A DNA stretch of 7,861 nucleotides from Clostridiaceae bacterium (GCA_012521455.1 JAAYMJ010000261.1:1-7861); one strand, 5' to 3'; numbered from the stretch's first letter, positions 1-5,949 are shown. Numbers and translations: made by a program. Notes: generated by a model from the letters alone, not told the origin.

Positions 1-888
1 CCCATGAAAAATAAAAAAGGAAAGGTTTTTGCCCCAATCAGGGATATAGCACAAGCCTTGGATGTAACTGTTTTATGGGACGAAAAAGAAAAGGCTGTTT
101 ATTTATACCACAGCGCAAATGAGGAAGTGGTAGTATCAAGCGAGGAAGAATTGTTAAGCGCCATAAAATCCAACACAACCGTAATTTTAGATGATAAAAC
201 GTACAACTTATCAAAAGTAAAGGCCAAAAACACCCAAAACATAAGGACAAACGACGTGTTAGACGGGCAGGAATTGATATTGGAAGGGCTAATAAATTTC
301 AGCCTGATCGGAAAAGGGAACTGCGAAATTGTAACAGAGCCCAGGTACGCCTATGTATTAAAATTTATAAACTGCAAAAACATAAACATTTCAAACATAA
401 AAATAGGCCATACCAACGGCGGGGTTTGTTATGGCGGGGTTTTTTCATTTTCGGATTCAAAGGATATAAAAATATCAAACACCAAAATGTATGGCTGCGG
501 TACGGAAGGCTTAAGCTTAAAAAACGTGGAAGGCGCGAAAATTCAAAACAGCACAATCTATAAATGCACCTATTATATAGCAAACATCGAAAATTCATAT
601 GAAATTTCCTTTGAAAACTGCACCTTTTACGACAACAAGGAATTTTCATTGGTAAATATAAAAAACACAAAAAACTTAACTATTGATAACTGCGCTTTTA
701 AAAATAACTTCGCAGTCCCCGACAGGGAAGATATTTTTGAAGTGATAAATTCACAAAACATAACCGTAAAAAACACCCAGTTTATTGAAAATGTTGCAAA
801 CAAACTGGGCGGGCACGGGATAATAAATTATCAAAACAATTATTTTAAAAACAACAAATTCTCCGACGGCACTGGAGTAGGGGAATAG
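1..888 (+). CDS. Stalk-domain / right-handed beta-helix surface protein, 5' partial
   Basis: This is the C-terminal 295 or so codons of a probable cell-surface protein. The frame is open to base 1, and the ATG at position 4 is probably internal. The opening residues (FAPIRDIAQAL, then VTVLWDEKEKAVYLY) match the second half of the copper amine oxidase N-terminal-like 'stalk' domain (PF07833 type), whose first half and signal peptide would lie upstream. Numbered from that ATG, residues 45-70 (SSEEELLSAIKSNTTVIL, then TYNL) form the usual entry to a right-handed parallel beta-helix. Residues 120-285 then carry PbH1-like rungs of about 22 residues, rich in Asn and Ile: NINISNIKI, DIKISNTKMYGCG, ISFENCTFYDN, LTIDNCAFKNN, ITVKNTQFIEN. 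Such folds bind or cleave polysaccharides or act as adhesins. I cannot name a catalytic site, so enzyme or adhesin is open. The Asn-ladder and rung Cys residues are typical of the fold. It converges on the minus-strand genes. Confidence 0.8.
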   Translation, partial: PMKNKKGKVFAPIRDIAQALDVTVLWDEKEKAVYLYHSANEEVVVSSEEELLSAIKSNTTVILDDKTYNLSKVKAKNTQNIRTNDVLDGQELILEGLINFSLIGKGNCEIVTEPRYAYVLKFINCKNINISNIKIGHTNGGVCYGGVFSFSDSKDIKISNTKMYGCGTEGLSLKNVEGAKIQNSTIYKCTYYIANIENSYEISFENCTFYDNKEFSLVNIKNTKNLTIDNCAFKNNFAVPDREDIFEVINSQNITVKNTQFIENVANKLGGHGIINYQNNYFKNNKFSDGTGVGE

Positions 889-973
889 GCACCCCAAAAC
901 ACTTGTGTTTATTAAAATGCTAAATAAAAGCAAAATAAAAGCAAAATCAGGACTTTTGCGGCGCAATTAACCT
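889..973. other. Convergent gap after the beta-helix gene, with short A-rich direct repeats
   Basis: No gene is seen here. Just after the plus-strand stop lies a weak inverted repeat, AAACAC-TT-GTGTTT (897-910). It has only a poor T tract, so it is not a convincing terminator. It is followed by two direct copies of AAATAAAAGC with one extra A between them (922-931, 933-942), probably slippage-prone non-coding DNA. Nothing else in this piece can be supported. Confidence 0.5.
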
Positions 974-1153
974 TTACCCTAACCTTTCATGCCTTTGCGT
1001 ATCCGCGTGTTTTACAGCCTTTTTTAGGGGCAAAAACCTAAATATTTCGCCAATCCCTGCCTTTCTTATGAGCATTATCCTGCTTTCTTCAACCGCCGCA
1101 TTAGTTGTAAAATCCCAAAAATCATCCTTGTCCCAATCGATGTTGTAATTATT
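974..1153 (-). pseudogene. Remnant of a small unrecognised gene: open frame without a start codon
   Basis: A minus-strand frame of 59 codons plus TAA reads like real protein: it includes DWDKDDFWDF, then AAVEESRIMLIRKAGIGEIF, and ends KHADTQRHERLG. An in-frame TAA (1154-1156) closes it upstream, and no ATG, GTG or TTG starts the full frame; the only internal ATG would give 33 residues. A strong Shine-Dalgarno AAAGGAGG lies at 1177-1184. The codons after it, in a different frame (NPDNKIITTSI), would join smoothly to DWDKDDFW if one base were gained or lost near 1136-1145. The likeliest reading is a short gene that lost its start codon and suffered a frameshift. The family is not recognised. 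It could also be a chance open frame, but its residue mix, rich in charged and aromatic residues, argues for past coding. Confidence 0.4.
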
Positions 1154-1176
1154 TTATTATCAGGGTTAATTAACTG

Positions 1177-1184
1177 CCTCCTTT
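1177..1184 (-). promoter_or_regulatory. Orphan Shine-Dalgarno AAAGGAGG
   Basis: A full-strength Shine-Dalgarno on the minus strand is followed, at normal spacing, by no ATG, GTG or TTG. The codon six bases on is ATT. It sits upstream of the 974-1153 coding remnant and supports the idea that a gene once started here. Confidence 0.5.
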
Positions 1185-1194
1185 ACTCAAAGTT

Positions 1195-1235
1195 AAAACG
1201 CCCCAAGGGCGCTTGACATCCCGCAGGGCGTTTTT
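1195..1235. terminator. Bidirectional hairpin terminator between convergent genes
   Basis: AAAACGCCC (1195-1203) pairs perfectly with GGGCGTTTT (1226-1234), a 9-bp stem with T runs at both ends, so it can act on either strand. A nested alternative, CGCCC-TTG-GGGCG on the minus strand, ends in TTTTAA. It lies 17 nt past the smr stop codon and is the natural end of the minus-strand operon. It can also stop transcripts arriving from the plus-strand beta-helix gene. Confidence 0.8.
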
Positions 1236-1251
1236 ATGTAACGGATTTATT

Positions 1252-1473
1252 TTAATCAATAACCAAAATCGTCTCGCCAAAATTCAGGGTTAAAATCTTT
1301 TGCTTTATGCGCTTGTGTTTCATGCCTCTTACCATCTTTAACAGCTCATTCCCCTTGCGGTATCCGTGAATTACCCGTATTTGCGTACCTTTTTTGGCGC
1401 TATCAATCATTCTTTCAAGCAAAATCCGTGCCTCAATCTTTGTCATATTGTGAATATCCAGTTCAGTTTCCAT
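1252..1473 (-). CDS. Solitary Smr-domain protein, 73 aa
   Basis: A minimal Smr domain (small MutS-related, the C-terminal module of MutS2), alone without MutS. Visible motifs are LDIHNMT at residues 5-11, matching the family LDxHG with Asn for Gly; VIHGYRKGNELLK at 34-46, matching the HGxGxGxLr loop; and the closing strand LNFGETILVI at 63-72. Smr domains act as nucleases or nucleic-acid-binding modules, and in MutS2 the domain works on branched DNA or collided ribosomes. What a lone 73-aa copy does is not known from sequence. A GTG nine bases upstream (1480-1482) is also in frame. I prefer the ATG because AAGGTG (1480-1485) then forms a Shine-Dalgarno six bases ahead. It is the last gene of the minus-strand cluster, 113 nt beyond the DUF47 gene and directly behind a terminator hairpin, so its expression probably depends on read-through. 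Confidence 0.85.
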   Translation of the reverse strand: METELDIHNMTKIEARILLERMIDSAKKGTQIRVIHGYRKGNELLKMVRGMKHKRIKQKILTLNFGETILVID

Positions 1474-1479
1474 ACCCAA

Positions 1480-1485
1480 CACCTT
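1480..1485 (-). promoter_or_regulatory. Shine-Dalgarno AAGGTG deciding the smr start
   Basis: AAGGTG stands six bases before the ATG at 1473. It contains the competing in-frame GTG, which has only T/A-rich sequence before it. This favours the ATG and the 73-aa product. The T tract of the preceding terminator ends two bases upstream of this site. Confidence 0.65.
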
Positions 1486-1487
1486 AT

Positions 1488-1517
1488 AAAAAATAAAAGC
1501 AGAGAAAAATCTGCTTT
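1488..1517 (-). terminator. Intrinsic terminator after the DUF47 gene, abutting the smr leader
   Basis: On the minus strand AAAGCAGA, a six-base loop and TCTGCTTT form an 8-bp perfect stem (1496-1517), followed by TATTTTTT (1488-1495). It lies 69 nt past the DUF47 stop and ends two bases before the smr Shine-Dalgarno. It therefore either ends the pit-DUF47 message or works as an attenuator for smr. Confidence 0.75.
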
Positions 1518-1530
1518 AAAATATTTTAAA
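1515..1530. repeat. 16-bp perfect AT palindrome in the DUF47/smr gap
   Basis: TTTAAAATATTTTAAA reads the same on both strands and overlaps the first bases of the terminator stem. It could be an operator for smr or simply AT-rich spacer sequence; nothing here distinguishes these. Confidence 0.4.
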
Positions 1531-1586
1531 ACATTGAAAAATATTAAATTTAAATACTGTTTGTGAAGGCTGAAATTCCGGGGGAA

Positions 1587-2201
1587 TTAGCTGTTTTTAA
1601 CTATAACGCTTTCCATCGCGTCGGCCGCGTCTTCAAGTTTGTCCAAAACCGTTTCCATAATATCAAATATATTTTGCCACTTGATAACTTCCAAAACGTC
1701 GCTTTCCTTGCTGAATAGCTCTTTAACCGCGTTTTGATACAGCTTATCCCCGTCTTCTTCAATGTGGTTAATTTCCACAATTAGTTCAGGGAGTTTTTTG
1801 GACTTTTTAAAGTTTTTAAATTCCTCGGTGGCGTCAAGGAGTATCTTTGAGCCGTTTACAATCAGCTTTGCCATCGCGTGCGCTTCGGTCCTTGCCTTTG
1901 ACACCGACAGCATATTAAACATGATCGCCACTTCATCAATGGAGTCAATGGTGCCTTCAATATATTTTGAAATTAAAATAATATCTTCCCTTTCAATGGG
2001 GGTGATAAACGAGCGGTTTAGGTGGTCAAGCAAAGTGTGCTGTAATTTGTCACCCTCATGCTCAATCTGATGGATTTGAGCAATTCTTTCCTCATCATTG
2101 AGTTTTCCGTTTATAAGCTTTTCAAGCTCCAATGCCGCCTTGTGGCAAATTTTTGCCTCCTCAATGAATAGGTCAAAATAATTTACTTCCCTGTTTCTCA
2201 T
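1587..2201 (-). CDS. DUF47 / PhoU-like partner of the PiT phosphate transporter
   Basis: A 204-aa soluble, all-helical protein of the DUF47 family (PF01865, PhoU-like; TIGR00153 type), of normal length. Two related helical halves each carry the acidic metal-binding motif: IEHEGDKLQH at residues 46-55 and IEEDGDKLYQ at 147-156. The C-terminal signature LEDAADAMESVIVK spans 189-202. The ITPIEREDI stretch (66-74) and SIDEVA (87-92) are also family hallmarks. DUF47 proteins are almost always encoded beside a pit gene and are thought to bind metal and gate or regulate phosphate uptake at the inner face of the membrane. Here it follows pit by 25 nt on the same strand, so the two are surely co-transcribed. 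The start is an ATG with Shine-Dalgarno AAAGGA seven bases upstream. It is distinct from classical PhoU of the Pst system, which is absent from this window. Confidence 0.93.
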   Translation of the reverse strand: MRNREVNYFDLFIEEAKICHKAALELEKLINGKLNDEERIAQIHQIEHEGDKLQHTLLDHLNRSFITPIEREDIILISKYIEGTIDSIDEVAIMFNMLSVSKARTEAHAMAKLIVNGSKILLDATEEFKNFKKSKKLPELIVEINHIEEDGDKLYQNAVKELFSKESDVLEVIKWQNIFDIMETVLDKLEDAADAMESVIVKNS

Positions 2202-2226
2202 ACCAAAATCCTTTCATCACTGTTTT

Positions 2227-3249
2227 TTAAAAAATCATCAAAAATAGTTTTGCCATAAAATAAGCTATAATCCCGCAGCCTGGGAAGGTCAAAACCCACG
2301 CGATGACCATTTCCGAAACAATGCCCCAGTTTACCGCGGACAGCCTCTTTGATGCGCCAACACCCATGATAGCGGTGGTTTTTGTGTGGGTGGTGCTCAC
2401 GGGAATACCGGTAATTGTGGCAATTAAAAGGCATAGCGCCGCGGACACGTCGGCGGAAAACCCTTGGTATTTTTCTAACTTTACCATATCCATACCCACA
2501 GCTTTTATAATCCTGTACCCGCCAACGCTTGTGCCAAGGCCAATCGTTAATGCGCAAAGCGCGATAAGCCAAAACGGGATGTTAAATTCCCCAAACTCAT
2601 TCACAGAAACCATCTTAGGGTCAAAAAGGTAAACCCCTAAAAGGAAAATCCCCATAAATTTTTGCCCGTCCTGGGCACCGTGCATAAAGGCCATCGCTCC
2701 TGCGCCAAAGGTTTGCCCCGCGGCAAAAATCCTGTTTGCGGTGCTTCTTCTTAAATTGTAGCAGCTAAATTCAATAAACTTTGTAAACAAAAAGCCCATA
2801 CCAAAACCCAAAACAGTGGATAAAACAAGGCCGATTATAACCTTTGACCATTCGTTCAGGTTTACGGAAGACAAGCCCCCAAGCGCCATGGCAGCCCCGG
2901 TAACCCCGGCAATTAACGCATGGCTTTCACTGGTGGGAATTCCAAAATACCAGGCCGTAACCGCCCACACCACAATGGAAAACATGGCAGCAGCCAAAAC
3001 CACAAGGGCCATATCGTTTTCCTCGGGTTTAAACTGGACAAGGTTGCTTAGCGTATTTGCGACTTTCGGGCTTATGATGGACATGGTAAATGCGCCCAAG
3101 AATTCACAAAAAACTGCGATTTTAATGGCGCGGGAAGGGCTGACAGATCTTGTGGATATAGCGGTTGCTATCGCGTTCGGCGCGTCCGTCCAACCATTTA
3201 CAAACATAACTCCTAATATCAAAGTAACGATTATAACTAATGGGGCCAA
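2227..3249 (-). CDS. pit: Low-affinity inorganic phosphate transporter, PiT family
   Basis: A polytopic membrane protein (340 aa) of the PiT family (PF01384), which moves phosphate, usually as a metal-phosphate complex, with H+ or Na+. Both family repeats are visible: NGWTDAPNAIATAIST at residues 18-33 with GIPTSESHALIAGV at 103-116, and FMHGAQDGQKFMGI at 188-201 with GIPVSTTHTKTTAIMGVG at 281-298. The paired Asn/Asp and Ser-Glu-Ser-His / Ser-Thr-Thr-His elements form the substrate path. Hydrophobic segments lie near residues 4-17, 42-60, 80-100, 106-124, 135-157, 226-240, 266-281 and 308-337. The length suits the short bacterial form without a large central loop. The start is TTG, chosen because AAAGGAG (3258-3264) sits eight bases ahead; the first in-frame ATG would drop the start of helix 1 and lacks a well-spaced site. 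It follows secF after a 73-nt gap holding a strong hairpin and precedes its DUF47 partner. Confidence 0.95.
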   Translation of the reverse strand: MAPLVIIVTLILGVMFVNGWTDAPNAIATAISTRSVSPSRAIKIAVFCEFLGAFTMSIISPKVANTLSNLVQFKPEENDMALVVLAAAMFSIVVWAVTAWYFGIPTSESHALIAGVTGAAMALGGLSSVNLNEWSKVIIGLVLSTVLGFGMGFLFTKFIEFSCYNLRRSTANRIFAAGQTFGAGAMAFMHGAQDGQKFMGIFLLGVYLFDPKMVSVNEFGEFNIPFWLIALCALTIGLGTSVGGYRIIKAVGMDMVKLEKYQGFSADVSAALCLLIATITGIPVSTTHTKTTAIMGVGASKRLSAVNWGIVSEMVIAWVLTFPGCGIIAYFMAKLFLMIF

Positions 3250-3257
3250 ACTCTACA

Positions 3258-3264
3258 CTCCTTT
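3258..3264 (-). promoter_or_regulatory. Shine-Dalgarno AAAGGAG for the TTG start of pit
   Basis: AAAGGAG is eight bases from the TTG at 3249. It decides the start against the downstream in-frame ATG. Confidence 0.75.
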
Positions 3265-3268
3265 AATT

Positions 3269-3312
3269 AATCTAAAAGGTCTGCGTCCAAAATGGATGAG
3301 ACCTTTTAGATT
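3269..3312. terminator. Strong hairpin between secF and pit
   Basis: AATCTAAAAGGTCT (3269-3282) pairs perfectly over 14 bp with AGACCTTTTAGATT (3299-3312), and an inner TCCA/TGGA pair extends the stem. It lies just after the secF stop. The clear T run (TTTTTT, 3311-3316) follows on the plus strand. On the minus strand, the direction of the genes, only ATTAATT follows, ahead of the pit Shine-Dalgarno. It may be a leaky terminator or a stabilising or processing element for secDF, and an efficient block to antisense transcription. Confidence 0.65.
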
Positions 3313-3322
3313 TTTTAAGAAT

Positions 3323-4249
3323 TTACGCTTTTTTAACTTTTCTGTGGGATTTTTGATAATTTTTCCACATTACCCAAAGCGGGCCTGCAAGGCAAATGGT
3401 TGAGTAGCAACCACTAATAATACCGAACATCATTGGAAGCGCAAAGCTTCTGATGGAAGAAATATCATAAATTTGTGCAAAGATATATACGATTGTTATG
3501 CTTGCAAATGTTGCAAGGTTTGTGTTTACAGACCTTGTTATGGATTGGGTGATGCTTGTGTCAACCAATTCTTCGAAAGAAGCCTTCTTCATTATAGAAA
3601 CATTTTCTCTGATCCTGTCGTAAATAACGATGGTGTCGTTGATTGAAAAACCAATGATGGTTAACGCCGCAGCGATGAAGTTTTCATCAAGCGGGATTTT
3701 GAAAACGATAAACGCGATAAATACAACTAAAACGTCGTGGATTAGGGCAACAAGCGCCATAACGCCGGCAGAAAGACCGCCGATTTTTCTAAATCTTAGC
3801 CATACATAAAGCACGATTAGTACGAATGAAATAAATACTGCGGTTAAGCATTCCCTGAAGAACCTTTTTCCGAAGTAAGGCAATACAACGGTGGAATTGT
3901 AAAGTTCAAGTTCATTATCAGCAAATGTTTCCTTTAAAACCTGATCTAGTTTTTCCTGATCCTGTGATGAAATGCCTTCATTGCCCGCAACGTTAATGAC
4001 AAGCCTTTGTGTCTGGGTAGCCAAATCGGAAGTAACCAGGCAGGAAACATTGCGGCCTAATGCTTCGGAAATAACCCTGTCGGCTTCTTCGGTGTTAATT
4101 TCGCCTGTGAAATTATAGCGGAACACTGCCCCGCCTTTAAAGTCAATAGCAAGGTCAATCCCGTTTACAAATCCTGCTATTATACCTATTAACATAATAG
4201 CGAGGGAAATTCCTATAAACACATATCTTTTTTTGTAAAACCTAATCAT
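3323..4249 (-). CDS. secF: Protein translocase subunit SecF
   Basis: SecF (308 aa, normal length) partners SecD in the membrane complex that uses proton-motive force to pull exported proteins through SecYEG. Helix 1 spans residues 9-28, followed by the hallmark IDFKGG at 35-40. An extracytoplasmic P1-like domain covers about 41-130. Five further membrane segments lie near 133-151, 158-182, 190-210, 244-262 and 268-294. The conserved GFSINDTIVIYDRIREN (200-216) holds the Asn-Asp pair of the proton path, and His-Asp (171-172) is also in place. The tail is basic (SHRKVKKA), as expected for a cytoplasmic end. It starts at ATG inside the secD stop (ATGA overlap), so the two are translationally coupled. 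SecD and SecF are separate here, unlike the fused SecDF of Bacillus. Confidence 0.97.
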   Translation of the reverse strand: MIRFYKKRYVFIGISLAIMLIGIIAGFVNGIDLAIDFKGGAVFRYNFTGEINTEEADRVISEALGRNVSCLVTSDLATQTQRLVINVAGNEGISSQDQEKLDQVLKETFADNELELYNSTVVLPYFGKRFFRECLTAVFISFVLIVLYVWLRFRKIGGLSAGVMALVALIHDVLVVFIAFIVFKIPLDENFIAAALTIIGFSINDTIVIYDRIRENVSIMKKASFEELVDTSITQSITRSVNTNLATFASITIVYIFAQIYDISSIRSFALPMMFGIISGCYSTICLAGPLWVMWKNYQKSHRKVKKA

Positions 4250-5529
4250 TTTGCAGCCCTCCTTGCGCCGTATAAAGCAGGATTTCTCAAGAAACTAAAT
4301 CTTGATAGTGAAGAAATCATCAATCTTGAAGCAGTAACCCCTGCTAGGAAGTTTAACGCCACACCGGTAAGTAGTGAATATGCGAAGGAATCCATTGCGC
4401 CAGAGCCGAAAATCCAAAGAATAACGGCTACGATAATAACGGTAACGTTACCGTCAAACACTGATGAAAAGGCCCTGTGGAAACCTGAAGAAATTGCGGT
4501 ATTAAGCGGTTTTCCGCTGTTTAATTCTTCCTTGATACGTTCAGAAACTATAATGTTTGCGTCAACGCCCATACCGATTGACAAAATTACCGCCGCGATA
4601 CCGGGCAGTGTCAATGTAAACTGCGGCATGGATAGCGCCAATAGCTGGCCTACTGCTTGCAAGGTTAGGGCAATGCAAGCCACAAATCCCGGAAGCCTGT
4701 AATAAAGTAGCATGAATAAGCAAACAAGAATGAACGCCAAAAATCCGGCTTTAACCATAACATCAAGGGCACCGCTTCCCAATGTTGGGGTGATTATGCT
4801 GTGGTTTTCGGAAACAAGGGAGAACGGAAGCGCGCCTGCCCTGATTTTATCCGCTAGCTGTTTTGCGTCCTCCCTGTCAGTCATACCTGTGATTAAAGCT
4901 CTACCATCGGTAATTTGGGTTTGAACGACAGGGTTTCTGATTAGGTTTTCGTCCATATATATCCCAATATTCTGGCCCACAAGCCTTCCTGTTGCTTCGG
5001 AGAAAGCCTGCGCTCCTTCGGAGTCAAATTCAAGTTCAACAACATAGGTTAAGGTTTGCTGGTCATAGGAAGGAACGCTGGATACAACGTTTTTGCCGTC
5101 CACAATCACGTTGCCGTCAGGATCCCTGAATGTAAGGCGGGCGGTTTCGCCAAGTTCAGTAATCGCCTTTTGAGGGTTAAAGTCAGTATCATCGCTCTTC
5201 CATGGGAACCTAACGACTATACTTCCCGTTTCAGGCTCAACAGTAACAGTCCTGTCATAGATATTTTGGCTGTCAAGCCTTTGTTCAATAATCCTCCTTG
5301 CGGAGTCAAGCTGGTCGCTTGTAGGCGTAATGCTTTTATCCGAAGGCCTGAAAATCGCTTCAACACCGCCGCGGATATCAATCCCGTAGCGCATGTGTGA
5401 AACGCCTTTAAAAGTAATGGCTTTGTTTGCAATAGTAATGGTTGGGCTTGCGAAAGTAATATACGCAAGCAGCGCCACAATTAGCGCAATCACAAAAAAT
5501 GTAACTTTTGATCTTTGCAATCTGGACAA
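4246..5529 (-). CDS. secD: Protein translocase subunit SecD
   Basis: SecD (427 aa, the short Firmicute/Clostridia form) acts with SecF in late-stage, PMF-driven protein export. Helix 1 is at residues 11-28. The signature YGIDIRGGVEAIF is at 48-60, followed by the extracytoplasmic P1 region to about 255. That region includes RIIEQRLDSQNI (79-90) and QITDGRALITG (205-215). The C-terminal membrane block has segments near 262-277, 281-300, 307-326, 361-376 and 384-405. GMGVDANIIVSERIKEE (319-335) carries the essential Asp of the proton pathway at 323. The start is TTG, supported by AGGGAGG (5537-5543) seven bases upstream; no ATG is available before residue 46, inside the hallmark region. It is preceded at 63 nt by the small membrane-protein gene that carries the operon promoter, and overlaps secF by four bases. 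Confidence 0.97.
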   Translation of the reverse strand: MSRLQRSKVTFFVIALIVALLAYITFASPTITIANKAITFKGVSHMRYGIDIRGGVEAIFRPSDKSITPTSDQLDSARRIIEQRLDSQNIYDRTVTVEPETGSIVVRFPWKSDDTDFNPQKAITELGETARLTFRDPDGNVIVDGKNVVSSVPSYDQQTLTYVVELEFDSEGAQAFSEATGRLVGQNIGIYMDENLIRNPVVQTQITDGRALITGMTDREDAKQLADKIRAGALPFSLVSENHSIITPTLGSGALDVMVKAGFLAFILVCLFMLLYYRLPGFVACIALTLQAVGQLLALSMPQFTLTLPGIAAVILSIGMGVDANIIVSERIKEELNSGKPLNTAISSGFHRAFSSVFDGNVTVIIVAVILWIFGSGAMDSFAYSLLTGVALNFLAGVTASRLMISSLSRFSFLRNPALYGARRAAK

Positions 5530-5536
5530 ATTGATG

Positions 5537-5543
5537 CCTCCCT
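5537..5543 (-). promoter_or_regulatory. Shine-Dalgarno AGGGAGG for the TTG start of secD
   Basis: AGGGAGG lies seven bases before the TTG at 5529. It fixes the start in the absence of any nearby ATG. Confidence 0.75.
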
Positions 5544-5577
5544 AACTTTTTTTATTTTTTGCTGTTATTATTATTAC

Positions 5578-5612
5578 ATAAGGACAAACCTGCTACTTCT
5601 TGCCGTCCTTAT
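5578..5612. repeat. Inverted repeat spanning the stop codon of the 114-aa gene
   Basis: ATAAGGAC (5578-5585) and GTCCTTAT (5605-5612) form an 8-bp stem with a 19-base loop containing the TAG stop. A T-rich run follows only on the plus strand, so it is not a normal terminator for the operon. It could be an RNA processing or attenuation element between the small gene and secD. Confidence 0.4.
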
Positions 5613-5937
5613 TTTTATTCCATACAATTATGGTTGAGTGGCTTTTGTTATGTATATGGAATAATAATAACACCCATAAGATAACAAAAAAATAAACAGC
5701 GGCTGTGAAATTGCCTGGCACAAAAAGTATCCGGCAAACAGGAATGGCCAATAAATGAAAATCTGCCTCTTTTATAAAACAAACCGGATAGGAAACACAA
5801 AGATAACTTATATATGTATTATTCTCATTTTTATCATTATCTTTTAAAACAAAATTGCCGTTTAAAATAAATGTAAAAACTATAATAAACAGCATAAAAA
5901 GAAGACATATTCTGTTTTTCGTCCTGCACTCTTGCAC
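5593..5937 (-). CDS. Unrecognised 114-aa two-helix membrane protein heading the sec operon
   Basis: I do not recognise the family. The N-terminus is short and basic (ECRTKNR), followed by helix 1 at residues 10-27. A loop of about 50 residues comes next, then helix 2 at 78-95, and a hydrophilic tail ending NKNKDGKK. Positive charges at both ends suggest both termini are cytoplasmic and the middle loop is outside. That loop has three cysteines (47, 53, 68), two of them in YPVC and IPVC motifs; Cys4 and Cys11 are near the inner end of helix 1. Evidence that it is real: a GTG start with AGGAGG six bases ahead, and a consensus-like promoter 35 nt upstream. In many Clostridia small membrane proteins (YajC, TIGR04086 type) and the SCIFF peptide precede secDF; this matches none that I can tell. 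A role tied to Sec export is inference from position only. Confidence 0.6.
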   Translation of the reverse strand: MQECRTKNRICLLFMLFIIVFTFILNGNFVLKDNDKNENNTYISYLCVSYPVCFIKEADFHLLAIPVCRILFVPGNFTAAVYFFVILWVLLLFHIHNKSHSTIIVWNKNKDGKK

Positions 5938-5943
5938 GCCCTG

Positions 5944-5949
5944 CCTCCT
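5944..5949 (-). promoter_or_regulatory. Shine-Dalgarno AGGAGG for the GTG start of the 114-aa gene
   Basis: AGGAGG stands six bases before the GTG at 5937. It is the main support for that start; the next in-frame ATG (residue 15) falls inside helix 1. Confidence 0.7.

Noticed and set aside
897..910. AAACAC-TT-GTGTTT inverted repeat as terminator of the beta-helix gene
   Set aside because: The stem is only six weak base pairs with a two-base loop and no proper T tract; the 1195-1235 hairpin is a better stop.
922..946. Direct repeats as a CRISPR-like or iteron array
   Set aside because: There are only two 10-base A-rich copies with no spacers or regular period; replication slippage explains them.
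751..966. 71-codon minus-strand open frame with a hydrophobic N-terminus (MRRKSPDFAFILLLF)
   Set aside because: Most of it is antisense to the end of the beta-helix gene, it has no Shine-Dalgarno, and its apparent hydrophobicity is what the complement of Asn/Lys-rich coding gives.
2198..2572. 124-codon minus-strand open frame overlapping the end of pit
   Set aside because: It lies in another frame inside pit; its Arg/His/Tyr-rich translation is typical of a shifted frame of membrane-protein coding.
3262..3293. Possible promoter for pit (TTGGAC as -35 box in the hairpin)
   Set aside because: No acceptable -10 box lies at 16-18 bases; the candidates (ATTAAA, TAATTA) are poor or badly spaced.
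3250..3322. Riboswitch or T-box in the secF/pit gap
   Set aside because: The gap is one simple hairpin of 44 bases with no known aptamer or T-box motif.
2816..3403. 195-codon plus-strand open frame
   Set aside because: It is antisense to pit and the end of secF, which have clear family motifs; the translation has no recognisable domain and no ribosome site.
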